64,000 nt of DNA from Candidatus Ferrigenium altingense (GTDB lineage: Bacteria; Pseudomonadota; Gammaproteobacteria; Burkholderiales; Gallionellaceae), in the NCBI GenBank assembly GCA_020621985.1, contig JAHRYS010000005.1, positions 1-64,000 on the forward strand, written 5' to 3'. Shown in pieces: positions 17,339 to 29,862 of the stretch. Within the stretch, counting starts at the first letter, position 1, and every line of letters starts with the position of its first letter. The notes beneath the pieces are model-generated. The model saw nothing but the letters and a program-made list of their open reading frames with translations, was not told where the DNA came from and made no database searches. The position numbers were made by a program, and so were the translations under genes.

Positions 17339-18541
17339 TCAGTTGAGCGCGATGAACTGCTTCCTGAACCCCACCACCTTCTGCAGATACTGGCGCGTCT
17401 CGGCGTAGGGGAGTTGCGAGCGCAGCTTGTCGTACACGGCGGGCGCGGCCATGCCGTTGATCCGGTCCAGCGCGCCGCCGCGGTTTTTTGACGAGCCGCC
17501 GAAGGTGCGCAGCACGTTGCCGGGGCCGGTGTTGTAGGCGGAGATGACGCAGTATTCGCGCGACACCGGATCGGTCACTTCGTCCAGTTCGTCGAAAGCC
17601 AGCACGTTCAGATAGGCCACGCCCAGCTCGATGTTGTTTTCCGCGTTGAACAGGTATTGCTTGCTGGGCATTTCGTTCGAGCCCTTGGCGTGTTTGTAGG
17701 CGTCGCGCCCGCCGCTGCTCGGCACCAGTTGCATCAGGCCGTAGGCGGGCGCGGAGCTGACCGCGAACGGGTTGAAGTTGCTCTCGGTGCGCATGATGGC
17801 GAAGACCAGGCTCGGGCTGATGTCGTAGGTTTTGGCGTAGCGCTCCACCAGCGGGCGGTATTTTTCCGCCTGTTTGTTGGCGAAGTTGCTGACCATCGCG
17901 AACTTCACCAGATGCGCCTGCTTGCTGCCCGCATCGGTCTTCACGCTGCGGGTCTGCGCACGGTTTATCAAATCTGCGGCGAAACGCTCGGCCTGCCCCG
18001 GCGTGGCGATGGCGCGCCCTTTGTCGTCGAGCACCAGCCCCAGCAAGTAGGGGTCGCGTTCGCCGGTCAGCTTGATCGAGCTGTCCGAGAACAGGTCGAC
18101 CGCGCGCGGATCATCGGGAGTGAGCAGGGTGGTGACGATGGCGTCCTTCAGGCTGGCGGCGGGATTTTTTTCATCCAGCGTTTCGACGGTGATCTCGCCG
18201 CGGTCGAAGTCCACGATGGCGCGCGAGAGGTAGCCCTGCGTGTATTTGACGTAGTGGGTGCGGTCGGGCACGCGCGCCTCCTTCTTGCCCCACTTCCTGC
18301 CGGCGTTGCCTTGCAGGATGTCCATCAGCCGCCCGAAGTCGCGTTGCGCATTTTTCAGGTCGTTGGCGAGCTGCACGGGGTTGCGCATGTAGGCGAGCTT
18401 CTTGCGCTGGAGCAGCGCGCGCGCCGCCGCCTGCGGGCTGCTGCTGGTGGCGACGATGATGACGTTCCCGGTCGACACGCTTTTGCACGAGGCGAGCAGC
18501 AGCAGGGCGGTGAGGGCAAGAATGAGTTTACGCATGGACAT
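17339..18541 (-). CDS. mltC: Membrane-bound lytic murein transglycosylase C-like lipoprotein
   Basis: A 400-residue outer-membrane lipoprotein that cuts peptidoglycan. It starts with a lipoprotein signal ending LLASC (Cys near residue 19). An N-terminal MltC-type domain (about 35-210) is followed by the SLT domain with catalytic Glu in IMRTESNFNP, then APAYGLMQLVPSSGG and YNTGPGNVLRTFGG. A second Met codon at 18535 is equally possible as start. It is the second lytic transglycosylase in the window after slt. No operon partner is evident; ppc follows at 42 bp upstream on the same strand but ends before it. Confidence 0.92.
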   Translation of the reverse strand: MSMRKLILALTALLLLASCKSVSTGNVIIVATSSSPQAAARALLQRKKLAYMRNPVQLANDLKNAQRDFGRLMDILQGNAGRKWGKKEARVPDRTHYVKYTQGYLSRAIVDFDRGEITVETLDEKNPAASLKDAIVTTLLTPDDPRAVDLFSDSSIKLTGERDPYLLGLVLDDKGRAIATPGQAERFAADLINRAQTRSVKTDAGSKQAHLVKFAMVSNFANKQAEKYRPLVERYAKTYDISPSLVFAIMRTESNFNPFAVSSAPAYGLMQLVPSSGGRDAYKHAKGSNEMPSKQYLFNAENNIELGVAYLNVLAFDELDEVTDPVSREYCVISAYNTGPGNVLRTFGGSSKNRGGALDRINGMAAPAVYDKLRSQLPYAETRQYLQKVVGFRKQFIALN

Positions 18542-18582
18542 TTACGGGCAATAGGGTGAGCGCGGCTTGTTAGACAAGGAAT

Positions 18583-21384
<2,802 letters not shown>

Positions 21385-21451
21385 AGGGAAAAGGGCAATG
21401 CTCCTCATGTTAGAATGCGTCGCGTATTTTTGATCAATTTCAGGAAATCCG

Positions 21452-22405
21452 ATGAGCCAGGCATCTTCAACTTCGCACCCGTCCCCCTCCCGTTTGGTGA
21501 TCGCTTCGCGTGAAAGCGCGCTGGCCATGTGGCAGGCAGAACATATCCGGGACAGGCTGCGCGCATTATATCCGCAAACCGAAGTCAGCATCCTCGGCAT
21601 GACCACGCAGGGCGACCAGATTCTCGACGTGACGCTGTCGAAAATCGGCGGCAAGGGCCTGTTCGTGAAAGAGCTGGAAACCGCGCTGGAAGACGGGCGC
21701 GCCGACCTCGCCGTGCATTCGCTCAAGGATGTGCCGATGAATATGCCGGAAGGTTTCGTGCTGGCCGCCATCGGCGAACGCGAAGACCCGCACGATGCGT
21801 TTGTCTCGAACCAATATGAAAACCTGGCCGCCTTGCCGGCAGGCAGCGTGGTGGGCACCTCCAGCCTGCGCCGCGAAAGCCAGTTGCGCGCGCGCTTCCC
21901 GCATCTGAAGATCGAGCCGCTGCGCGGCAACGTGCAGACCCGTTTGCGCAAGCTCGACGAAGGCCAGTATGCCGCCATCATCCTCGCCGCCGCCGGGTTG
22001 AAACGCCTCGGGCTGGGCGAGCGCATCCGCAACATTATTTCCAGCGAAGACAGCCTGCCTGCCGTCGGGCAGGGCGCATTGGGCATCGAATGCCGTACCG
22101 ATCGAGCCGATGTGATCGCCTCGCTGCAACCGTTACACCATCCCGATACCGCCGCCTGTGTGCTGGCGGAACGCGCCATGAGCCGCGTCTTGGCGGGCAG
22201 TTGCCAGGTGCCGCTGGGCGGTTTTGCCGAAGTACAGAACGGCAAGCTGCGCATGCGCGGCTTCGTCGCCAGCCCGGATGGTTTGCGCATGGTGCGCGCC
22301 GAGCTGAGCGGCGAGATCGCCGATCCCGAAGCGCTGGGCAAACGGGTTGCCGATGCGTTGCTGGCCCAGGGCGCGGGCGAAATTCTCGCTGCTCTGAATG
22401 GCTGA
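21452..22405 (+). CDS. hemC: Porphobilinogen deaminase (hydroxymethylbilane synthase)
   Basis: Joins four porphobilinogen units into hydroxymethylbilane in haem synthesis. The 317-residue protein has the [11 protein letters not shown] start, the KGLFVKELE and [11 protein letters not shown] blocks, the [14 protein letters not shown] arginine cluster, and Cys251 in [13 protein letters not shown], which anchors the dipyrromethane cofactor. It opens a four-gene operon; hemD overlaps its end by 8 bp. TAGAAT near 21411 could be the promoter's -10 element. Confidence 0.97.
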   Translation: MSQASSTSHPSPSRLVIASRESALAMWQAEHIRDRLRALYPQTEVSILGMTTQGDQILDVTLSKIGGKGLFVKELETALEDGRADLAVHSLKDVPMNMPEGFVLAAIGEREDPHDAFVSNQYENLAALPAGSVVGTSSLRRESQLRARFPHLKIEPLRGNVQTRLRKLDEGQYAAIILAAAGLKRLGLGERIRNIISSEDSLPAVGQGALGIECRTDRADVIASLQPLHHPDTAACVLAERAMSRVLAGSCQVPLGGFAEVQNGKLRMRGFVASPDGLRMVRAELSGEIADPEALGKRVADALLAQGAGEILAALNG

Positions 22406-23201
22406 GAAACCGCTTACAAAACTGAAAATCGCTGTCACGCGCCCGCTTGACCAGGCTGCGCCACTGGCGCGGCGCATCGAGCAGGCGGGCGGCATCCCGC
22501 TGCTGTTTCCGCTGCTGGACATCGCACCGGTGCAGGATCAACAGGCGCTGCACGAACAGATTTCCCGCCTCGCACAATTCGACCTCGACCTCGTCATCTT
22601 CATCAGCCCGAACGCCGTGCAGTACGGCATGGCGGCGATCCGCGCTGCGGGTGATTTGCCGCCTGCCCTGCGTATCGCCACCGTCGGACAAGGCAGCGCA
22701 AAAGCGCTGCGCGGGCTGGGCATCGCCAATGTCATCGCGCCCACCGAGCGTTTCGACAGCGAAGGCTTGCTGGCCTTGCCGGAATTGCAGAATGTCGCCG
22801 GATGGCGTGTGCTAATCTTTCGCGGCGACGGCGGCCGCGAGTTGCTGGGCGATACGCTCAGGGCGCGCGGCGCGACGGTGGAATATGCGGCCTGCTACCG
22901 GCGCAGCAAGCCGCAGCAGGATGCTGCCGTGCTGCTGGATGCCGCGCCGGATGCGCTGACGGTGACGAGCAGCGAGGCGCTGGGCTATCTGTGGCAGATG
23001 CTGGACGATGCGCAGCGCGAGAGTTTATGCGGCATCCCGTTGTTCGTGCCGCATCAGCGCATCGCCGAACTGGCGCAGCGGCAAGGCTGGCGGCAGGTGC
23101 GGTTAACTGATGCGGGGGACGATGGTTTACTATTCGCCCTGACAGCATGGAGTTCGGAAGGCAGAAAACAAAATGAACGAACAAACTCCGCAACCGGATA
23201 A
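22398..23201 (+). CDS. hemD: Uroporphyrinogen-III synthase
   Basis: Closes hydroxymethylbilane to uroporphyrinogen III with inversion of ring D. A 267-residue protein of the divergent HemD fold, recognised by ITRP-like start ([20 protein letters not shown]), [19 protein letters not shown] and [12 protein letters not shown] blocks, and above all by its place between hemC and hemX. Its 3' end overlaps hemX by 29 bp. Confidence 0.93.
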   Translation: MAEKPLTKLKIAVTRPLDQAAPLARRIEQAGGIPLLFPLLDIAPVQDQQALHEQISRLAQFDLDLVIFISPNAVQYGMAAIRAAGDLPPALRIATVGQGSAKALRGLGIANVIAPTERFDSEGLLALPELQNVAGWRVLIFRGDGGRELLGDTLRARGATVEYAACYRRSKPQQDAAVLLDAAPDALTVTSSEALGYLWQMLDDAQRESLCGIPLFVPHQRIAELAQRQGWRQVRLTDAGDDGLLFALTAWSSEGRKQNERTNSATG

Positions 23202-24291
23202 CGACAGGCAAGACGATTTAGCCTTGCCCGAATCGCCGCGCCCGGCGCATAAAACTCCGGTGGCCGCGGCGCTCGCGCGCATCAGCATCACGCAGATGAC
23301 GCTGGCGGTGCTGGTGGTGGTCTTCCTGTGGCAATGGTTCGACGGGCATCGCGCGATCGGCGACATGCAGCAGCAACTGGCGAAAAAAATCGCCGAAATG
23401 GATGGCGCCAGCAAGGCTAACCAGGTGCAGCTGACGCAGAGCCAGGGCGAGGTGCGCGAGCTGTCCGCCAAAGTGGCGGCGCTGGAAACGCGCTATGCCG
23501 AGGCGCAAAACCAGCGCGCCGCACTGGAGGCCTTGTATAACGATCTGTCGGTCAGCCGCGACGAAACCGCGCTGGCGGAAGTCGAGCAGATGCTGCTGAT
23601 CGCCGGGCAGCAATTGCAACTGTCGGCCAACGTCAAGGCGGCGCTGATCGCCATGCAGAGCGCCGATGCCCGTTTGCAGCGTATGGACCGGCCGGCATTC
23701 AACGGGCTGCGCAAGGCCATCGGCCAGGACATGGACAAGTTGCGCGCATTGCCCGGCGTGGACATCACCGGCATCAATCTCCAGCTCGACAACCTGATAG
23801 CCGCCGTGGACGAGCTGCCGCTGGTCTATCAGCAGCGCGTGGCGAAGAAGGAGGAGGCCGTGCAGGCCTCCGCGCCAAAGAATGAAACGGCTTGGCAGAA
23901 GCTGCTGCGCGAAATCTGGCAGGACGCCAAGCAACTGGTGCGCATCGAAGATACCGGCAAGGCCGAGATTCCGCTGTTGCCGCCTAACCAGGAGTTTTTC
24001 CTGCGCGAAAACCTCAAGTTGCGCCTGCTGTCGGCGCGCCTCGCCTTGCTGTCGCGCGACGAGGACGGTTTCAGGTATGAATTGAAAACCGCGCAGCTCT
24101 GGACGGCGCGCTATTTCGACGGCAAATCGAACGAGGTCATGCGGATGCTGGCCGGGATGAAGAAGATCGCCGCCTCCCCCGTCAGCATCGAATTGCCGGA
24201 CGTCAGCCCGAGCCTGCAGGCCGTGCGCAATTACCGCCTGACGCATGAACATGCGGCAGACCGGAGCCCTGCCAAAAAGATGGCGCGATGA
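23173..24291 (+). CDS. hemX: HemX-like membrane protein
   Basis: A 372-residue inner-membrane protein: an acidic cytoplasmic tail, one membrane helix (about residues 38-56), a coiled coil (about 60-125) and a C-terminal periplasmic helical region. This is the HemX domain once called uroporphyrin-III C-methyltransferase; it has no methyltransferase motifs. Its role in haem supply is not settled in the family. Overlaps at both ends (hemD, hemY) indicate tight co-translation. Confidence 0.9.
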   Translation: MNEQTPQPDNDRQDDLALPESPRPAHKTPVAAALARISITQMTLAVLVVVFLWQWFDGHRAIGDMQQQLAKKIAEMDGASKANQVQLTQSQGEVRELSAKVAALETRYAEAQNQRAALEALYNDLSVSRDETALAEVEQMLLIAGQQLQLSANVKAALIAMQSADARLQRMDRPAFNGLRKAIGQDMDKLRALPGVDITGINLQLDNLIAAVDELPLVYQQRVAKKEEAVQASAPKNETAWQKLLREIWQDAKQLVRIEDTGKAEIPLLPPNQEFFLRENLKLRLLSARLALLSRDEDGFRYELKTAQLWTARYFDGKSNEVMRMLAGMKKIAASPVSIELPDVSPSLQAVRNYRLTHEHAADRSPAKKMAR

Positions 24292-25475
24292 AATACCTGC
24301 TCTGGACACTGCTGCTGTTCGCCGCCGCGGTCGCGCTGACCACTGCATCGCACAACCCGGGCTATGTGCTGCTGGTGTATCCGCCCTACCGTATCGAGCT
24401 GTCGCTTATGCTGTTCATCGTCCTGATCATGCTCGCGTTCGTATTCGGCTATGGGTTGCTGCGTCTGATGATCGCCGCTTTGCAACTGCCGGCGTATGTG
24501 CGGAAATTCCGCTTGGAACGCGCACAAGGCAAGGCGCGCGAGTTGCTGGACGATGCGCTCGGTGCGTTCTTCGAAGGGCGCTATGTCGCGGCGGAAAAGG
24601 CCTCCGCGCGCGCGATGGAATTGGGCGACACCTCCGCCCTGCATCCCATCATCGCGGCGCGTTCCGCGCATGAATTGCGCGAATATGAAAAACGCGACGC
24701 CTATTTGTCCGCCGCCGAAGGCCGGACTGCCGGTGACTCCACCATGCGCCTGATGGCGGCCGCCAAATTCATGCTCGACCAGCGCGACGCGCGCGGCGCG
24801 CTGCATGCCCTGCAGGAGCTGCGCGACGGCGGCGTCAAGGGACATCCCGGCGTGTTGTCGCTGGAACTCAAGGCGCAGCAACAGGCAGGCAACTGGGATG
24901 AGGTGCTGAACCTGCTCGAGCAGTTGGAGAAATACCAATCCATCGATGTGACGGTCGCGGCGCAACTGCGCCAGCAGGCCTGGCTGGAAAAGCTCCGCCA
25001 GCAGGAAGATCTGGCGGGGTTGACCGACTGCCTGAAAAATATCCCTGCCGATTTCAAGCGGCGCAGCAAGATTGCCGCTACCGCAGCGCGCGCGCTGATC
25101 CGGCACGGCGGCAGCCCGCTCGCGCAGCAACTGCTCTCCGACAGCCTGAATGCGCAATGGGACAGCGAACTGGTCGCGCTGTACGGCGATTGCCAATCCA
25201 ACGAAGGAGCCGCGCAAATCAAGCAGGCCGAGAAATGGCTCAACCAGCACAAGGACGATGCCGGCCTGCTGCTCGCGCTCGGCAAGCTGTGCCTGCACCA
25301 GAGGCTGTGGGGCAAGGCGCAGAACTACCTGGATGCCAGCATCAGCGTGTCCCCGAGCCACGCGGCCTATCAGGCGCTGGGGCAGCTTGCGGAACAGTCT
25401 GGCAAAGCCGATGAGACGCTCAGGTATTACCAGAAAGCGGCGGAGTTGGCGCAGGGAGCAAACGGCAGGGTTTGA
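24288..25475 (+). CDS. hemY: HemY-like tetratricopeptide membrane protein
   Basis: A 395-residue protein with two N-terminal membrane helices (about residues 1-20 and 38-62, HemY_N type) and TPR-like helical repeats through the rest. This is the proteobacterial HemY of the hemCDXY operon, not the protoporphyrinogen oxidase of the same name in Bacillus. The function is thought to lie in late haem steps or their organisation at the membrane. ATGA overlap with hemX. Confidence 0.92.
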   Translation: MKYLLWTLLLFAAAVALTTASHNPGYVLLVYPPYRIELSLMLFIVLIMLAFVFGYGLLRLMIAALQLPAYVRKFRLERAQGKARELLDDALGAFFEGRYVAAEKASARAMELGDTSALHPIIAARSAHELREYEKRDAYLSAAEGRTAGDSTMRLMAAAKFMLDQRDARGALHALQELRDGGVKGHPGVLSLELKAQQQAGNWDEVLNLLEQLEKYQSIDVTVAAQLRQQAWLEKLRQQEDLAGLTDCLKNIPADFKRRSKIAATAARALIRHGGSPLAQQLLSDSLNAQWDSELVALYGDCQSNEGAAQIKQAEKWLNQHKDDAGLLLALGKLCLHQRLWGKAQNYLDASISVSPSHAAYQALGQLAEQSGKADETLRYYQKAAELAQGANGRV

Positions 25476-25582
25476 GATGAATCTCCTGCACTGATTCGGC
25501 AAGAGAGTGCGACATCATGTCGCAGGGTTTGCGGTTGGGTATGCGGTATTATTTCCGCGCAAGATTTTACCGTCGCACATCG

Positions 25583-26083
25583 ATGATCCAACGTCCCGAA
25601 CTCGCCGCCTTATACCGTCAGCATGCCGCTGGATTGAAGGCATTCCTTAAAGCAAAAATAGGCTGCCCTGAATCGGCGGCCGAGTTGGCGCAAGAAACTT
25701 TTCTGCGCCTGCTTGAACAGAAGCAGGCGCCGCACAATCCGGTTGGATTTACCTATCAAATTGCCAGAAACCTAGCCATTGATGCCGGTCGTCAAAAAAG
25801 CCATGTTTTTGCATCAGAAGCCAATTGTTTGGACGATTGCGTCAGCAACGATCCCTGTCTTGAATCAAGTGCCTATCAGCGCCAGCGGCTGCGTCTTGTA
25901 GAAGAAGCCGTCGCCGAATTGCCCCCGCAGTGCCGCCGGGTTTTTCTGTTGCATCGCTTCGGTGGCCTCAGCCAAATCGAGGTTGCCGGGCAGTTAGGCA
26001 TCTCGCGCCAGATGGTCGAGAAACACGTTGCCAAAGCCTTGCTGCATCTGCGCGCGCGACTGGCAGAGCATGGCGCGATCTGA
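25583..26083 (+). CDS. FecI-type ECF sigma factor
   Basis: A 166-residue sigma-70 family extracytoplasmic function factor: region 2 (about residues 5-70, with AELAQETFLRLLEQ and GFTYQIARNLAIDAGR) and region 4 (about 105-160, with LPPQCRRVFLLHRFGGLSQIEVAGQLGISRQMVEKHVAKAL as the helix-turn-helix). It should direct RNA polymerase to the downstream TonB receptor genes once released or activated by the FecR-like protein. Met at 25583 is chosen over one 66 bp upstream because it gives the family start. Confidence 0.92.
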   Translation: MIQRPELAALYRQHAAGLKAFLKAKIGCPESAAELAQETFLRLLEQKQAPHNPVGFTYQIARNLAIDAGRQKSHVFASEANCLDDCVSNDPCLESSAYQRQRLRLVEEAVAELPPQCRRVFLLHRFGGLSQIEVAGQLGISRQMVEKHVAKALLHLRARLAEHGAI

Positions 26084-26148
26084 CCCCCCGCTTGACAGGA
26101 TTGCCCGCATCATTAATAGTCAGCGTCATTCTGTCGCAGTGGTCAATC

Positions 26149-27168
26149 ATGTTTCATTCCCCAACAAACGCCGCCGAAAATGCCATTGCCGAACAGGCAT
26201 CCCGTTGGCTGGCGCGCCTTAACTCAAAGGACGCGGGCGAAGAGGAGCGGGCGGCCTTTGCCGAGTGGCTGGCGCAAAGTCCGCAACATCGACTCGAATT
26301 TGACCGCGTGCAGGCTTTGTGGAATGACATGGAGCCGCTTCGCAATCACCCCTCTGTTATCGCCGAACTGCAAGCCGCGCGGCCTGCTCTGCGGCGCGTA
26401 ATGTTTAATCTCACGATGAGGTTTTCGTTTGCCGGCTTTGCCGTTGTATTGCTGTGCTGGATTGCGTTTCAATTGCTTCCGCCGGAATTTGACGCAATGC
26501 GCGAAATTCACACCGCACGCGGCGAAATCAAAACCATCGCGCTGGAAGATGGCTCCGTCATCGAGATGGATGCCGATTCAACCATAAGCCTGCAGACCGG
26601 CGCGAACTCATACCGTATCCGCCTCAAGCAAGGCAACGCATTCTTTACCGTCGCGCATCGCCCGTTGCGGACATTTGAAGTGTATGTTGGGCATGGCATA
26701 GCGCGCGACATCGGCACGCGTTTCGGCGTATCCATTGAAGGCAATATACCGGTTGTCGGTGTGCTGGATGGCGAAGTCGAGGTAAAAAACAGCCGTCTTG
26801 CATTTCTGCCTATCGGGCAAGCAAAGCGCCTGATGGCCGGGCAGCGCGCGGCTTTGCTGGAGAGCGGGAAAATTGATTTCCTGTCCGGCGATCTTGACGC
26901 GCAGTACGCTTGGCGGGCGGGACAGTTGGTATTTGACCGTACTTCCCTAGCAGAAGCCGTGCAGCGCATCAGCCGTTATCATGACGCAAAAATCATGGTC
27001 GATGCGGAAGCAGGCGCGCTGCAACTCTCCGGCACCTTCAAAACCAACGATCTGCAAGCCTTCCTGTGGGGCATCCGGCAAATCCACCCGCTGGTCGTGA
27101 ACAACAGCGATGGACACATCCATATTTCAGCCGTACCGCCGCTGTACATCCCAAACATTGCGCGCTAG
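26149..27168 (+). CDS. FecR-type sigma-factor regulator
   Basis: A 339-residue inner-membrane regulator: cytoplasmic N-terminal DUF4880-like domain (EQASRWLARLNS and FAEWLAQSPQHRLEFDRV, residues 12-60), one membrane helix (about 87-107), the periplasmic FecR domain (GEIKTIALEDGSVIEMDADS onward), and a C-terminal secretin/TonB-type domain (ISRYHDAKIMVDAEAG) that contacts the receptor. It relays the state of the outer-membrane receptor to the sigma factor. The ATG follows the sigma gene by 65 bp. Confidence 0.93.
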   Translation: MFHSPTNAAENAIAEQASRWLARLNSKDAGEEERAAFAEWLAQSPQHRLEFDRVQALWNDMEPLRNHPSVIAELQAARPALRRVMFNLTMRFSFAGFAVVLLCWIAFQLLPPEFDAMREIHTARGEIKTIALEDGSVIEMDADSTISLQTGANSYRIRLKQGNAFFTVAHRPLRTFEVYVGHGIARDIGTRFGVSIEGNIPVVGVLDGEVEVKNSRLAFLPIGQAKRLMAGQRAALLESGKIDFLSGDLDAQYAWRAGQLVFDRTSLAEAVQRISRYHDAKIMVDAEAGALQLSGTFKTNDLQAFLWGIRQIHPLVVNNSDGHIHISAVPPLYIPNIAR

Positions 27169-27198
27169 TGTCGCGTCACGCATGATATGTCGTAGACG

Positions 27199-27270
27199 CG
27201 TAGGGTGGGCACGGTTTTTTGTGTCCACCGTTCTTCCGCGTGGGCAAACAATGAAACCGTTTGCCTGCCC
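27199..27270. repeat. Degenerate GTAGGGTGGGCAC-type repeat
   Basis: CGTAGGGTGGGCACGG followed by GTGTCCACCG, then GTGGGCAAAC and GTTTGCCTGCCC, resemble the palindromic element at 62254-62338. The rest of this 447 bp gap between fecR-like and receptor genes (27271-27600) shows no gene or clear regulatory motif to me; it must hold the receptor promoter recognised by the ECF factor. Confidence 0.6.
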
Positions 27271-27615
27271 TCCATGACTGAAACAGGCGCGGCATTTTGT
27301 CGCGCGGCATCATGCCATATTCCAATTTCAAAAATTTTGCCGAATAATCCGCCTCGCCAAAAGTAACGCATCACTCCCCGCATTCGTGAACCCCAAGCGC
27401 ATTGGTTTTTTCGCGGCGTCTCCTCCCAAATCGGCATCGCCTTGCAGCGGCGAAGCAATGAATACTTTTGGGCATTCCTGTTTTTGCCCCTGCCGTTGCA
27501 AGAATCAAAAAATAAAAATTTCACTGCCAAGGTTGGGTGAATGCCCTACCCATCCGTCTATCCCATAAGTGCCCTATTTGTCGGGCATGTATTCAACTTT
27601 CAGGAGGATGTAGTA

Positions 27616-29862
27616 ATGATGTTTACGCGAAAAGCAACACTGGTGGCCGCGCTGGCGGCGATTATCACTCTGGCTCCGGCCGCCGCAGGTGCGGTCACTT
27701 TGAATATTCCCGAACAGACGATGGCGGGTGCACTGAAAAGCCTGTCCGAACAGGCCAAGGTGCAGATCATCTTTTCGCCCGATGCGGTGGAAGGCAAGCG
27801 CGCCCCGGTCATCAGCGGCGACCTGACTCCCGGCCAAGCGCTGCAAAAAATCCTCGGCAACAGCGGCCTGGGCTACAAAGCCAATGGCGAGGGCACATTT
27901 GCGGTGCAGGCGCAAAACAACGCCTCGCCCAAAGCTAATCCCATGCTGGATGAGGTGGTGGTAACGGCGACCAGAACCGAACGCCGGGCTAAAGATGTGC
28001 CAGCCAGCGTGAGCGTAATCAGCGCCAAGGATATTGCACGGCAGCGGCCTGCCAAAGTTCAGGACTTGCTTAGAAATGTGGAAGGCGTGGACATCAGCGA
28101 GCAGCAGTCGGTTGCCCACGCCTCCAGCCCGACATTGCGGGGAGTCGGAGGTTCGTTTGCCGGCAACACCACTCAGATTCTGGTGAATGGCGTGGCAACC
28201 GATTCGGTCGTATCGGCTGTGATTGGACGCGGCGGATTAAATTTCACTTCAGCGCAAGACATTGAACGCATCGAAGTCCTGCGTGGGCCTGCTTCGGCCT
28301 TGTATGGACCGGGGGTGATCGGTGGCGTGATCAATGTAATTACAAAACGCGGGGGCGGGAAGCTTGGTGGCGAAGTCAATGCGGGTTATGGTTCACATAA
28401 TTTACGCTCCATCGGCGCGGCCATAGGGGGCGGGACTGATACCGCTGATTTTCGCCTGTCTGTTTATGACGCCCAGAGCGACGGTTACATAGCTCAACCC
28501 GACTATGCTTTTGGCGGAAAAGACCTCGGGCCGCGCGACTGGAAAGACGGCAAGATCAGTTTTGTCGGGGGATTACGCCCTTCCGATAACCAGGAAATAA
28601 CACTGGGCATGCAGAATTTTGGCACGCGTTCCGCCTTGCTGGGGGGGCATCCAAACCATCGCCAGAACTTCGACGGCGATGCCTGGACTTTGGGTTATCG
28701 CTACGACTTCAGCGAAAAAACCACCGTCAAGGCCAACTACCGGAAAACCCGGTTAAAACAACAGGCCATATGGGATCAGGAATATTGGAACGGGCTTGCC
28801 GGAGATTTGGCGCCGGCTTGGAGTTTCGGGCGTTATAGCGATTCCGACAGCCTCGAAGTGCAAGTGGATACGCGCCTGAGCGAAAACAACCAGCTAACCG
28901 CAGGGGTCTCACACGACACGGGAACGCACACTACGCGGTCAACTTCGCTGGCTGGCGCGGGGACGGTCACGATAAACAACGCCAGGACGACAGGTTTATT
29001 CGTGCAGGATGAACATCGCTTTGGCGACTTTGCGGTAACCATTGGCGGCCGCCAGGATCGTATTTCACTGTATGGCGACACCAAAAATGGGGCATCCCTT
29101 AATCCAGGCTCAACCGCCAACGTATTCAACCCGCGCCTGGGTGCGCGTTACAGCATGACACCGGACACTTCGTTCTACGCGTCGGCAGGCACGGCCTACT
29201 TGCCTGCACCCAACTCGCTGCGTTTCATGGGTAGCCCGTTTTGGCTTGACAATCCCAGCCTCAAGCCGGAAAGCTCGACCTCCTTCGAGGTTGGACTGAA
29301 TCAGAATTTCGGCTGGGGAGCTTTGCGCGCCGCGCTGTTCCAGACCGATTACCGCGACAAGCTGACCTCCATCCTGGTGGGCGTCAACAAAAGGCAGTAC
29401 CAGAATATCGGCAAAGTGGCGGTGAATGGGTTTGAACTGAGCATGCAAGGTCAATTGGATAACAGTTGGCAGCCCTACGCCAATTACGCCTACACCGATT
29501 CCATAATCAAGGAAAATCCGACAAACCCACTGTCGGTTAGCAAGCAAGTGCAGCGGGTTTCACCGCACAAGCTCAATCTCGGGCTGGCCTATGTGCCGGA
29601 CAGCAGTTGGGCGGCAAATGTGGCTGGTCACTATGTCGGGCCGAAGTATTTCAATGACACCAACACGGCGAACCAGCGCGCGGGCGGCTATTTCGTGGCG
29701 GATGCCAAAATCACTGCGAAACTTCCTGTGTCCGGCAACGCGGGGGATTGGGAGGCTTATGCCGCAGTAAACAATCTGACCGGCAAGATTTATCAGGAGT
29801 GGGCGGTGTATGAATACTCCGACCGCCGCACCTTCTCGATCGGCGTGAATGGGCGCTTCTGA
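27616..29862 (+). CDS. TonB-dependent transducer-type outer-membrane receptor
   Basis: A 748-residue FecA-like receptor. Signal peptide (residues 1-27), then an STN signalling domain (about 28-100, LNIPEQTMAGALKSLSEQAKVQI), which is what contacts the FecR-like protein; then a TonB box region near DEVVVTAT, the plug (RTERRAKDVPASVSVI to VINVITKRGG) and a 22-strand barrel ending NGRF. AGGAGG lies 8 bp before the ATG. The ligand is not evident: no siderophore synthesis or ABC uptake genes are nearby. It heads the accessory operon that runs to 34127. Confidence 0.94.
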   Translation: MMFTRKATLVAALAAIITLAPAAAGAVTLNIPEQTMAGALKSLSEQAKVQIIFSPDAVEGKRAPVISGDLTPGQALQKILGNSGLGYKANGEGTFAVQAQNNASPKANPMLDEVVVTATRTERRAKDVPASVSVISAKDIARQRPAKVQDLLRNVEGVDISEQQSVAHASSPTLRGVGGSFAGNTTQILVNGVATDSVVSAVIGRGGLNFTSAQDIERIEVLRGPASALYGPGVIGGVINVITKRGGGKLGGEVNAGYGSHNLRSIGAAIGGGTDTADFRLSVYDAQSDGYIAQPDYAFGGKDLGPRDWKDGKISFVGGLRPSDNQEITLGMQNFGTRSALLGGHPNHRQNFDGDAWTLGYRYDFSEKTTVKANYRKTRLKQQAIWDQEYWNGLAGDLAPAWSFGRYSDSDSLEVQVDTRLSENNQLTAGVSHDTGTHTTRSTSLAGAGTVTINNARTTGLFVQDEHRFGDFAVTIGGRQDRISLYGDTKNGASLNPGSTANVFNPRLGARYSMTPDTSFYASAGTAYLPAPNSLRFMGSPFWLDNPSLKPESSTSFEVGLNQNFGWGALRAALFQTDYRDKLTSILVGVNKRQYQNIGKVAVNGFELSMQGQLDNSWQPYANYAYTDSIIKENPTNPLSVSKQVQRVSPHKLNLGLAYVPDSSWAANVAGHYVGPKYFNDTNTANQRAGGYFVADAKITAKLPVSGNAGDWEAYAAVNNLTGKIYQEWAVYEYSDRRTFSIGVNGRF

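Noticed and set aside
21385..22341. Very long N-terminal extension of ppc (another 300 codons)
   Set aside because: It is exactly antisense to hemC, resembles no protein, and ppc reaches full length from 21384.
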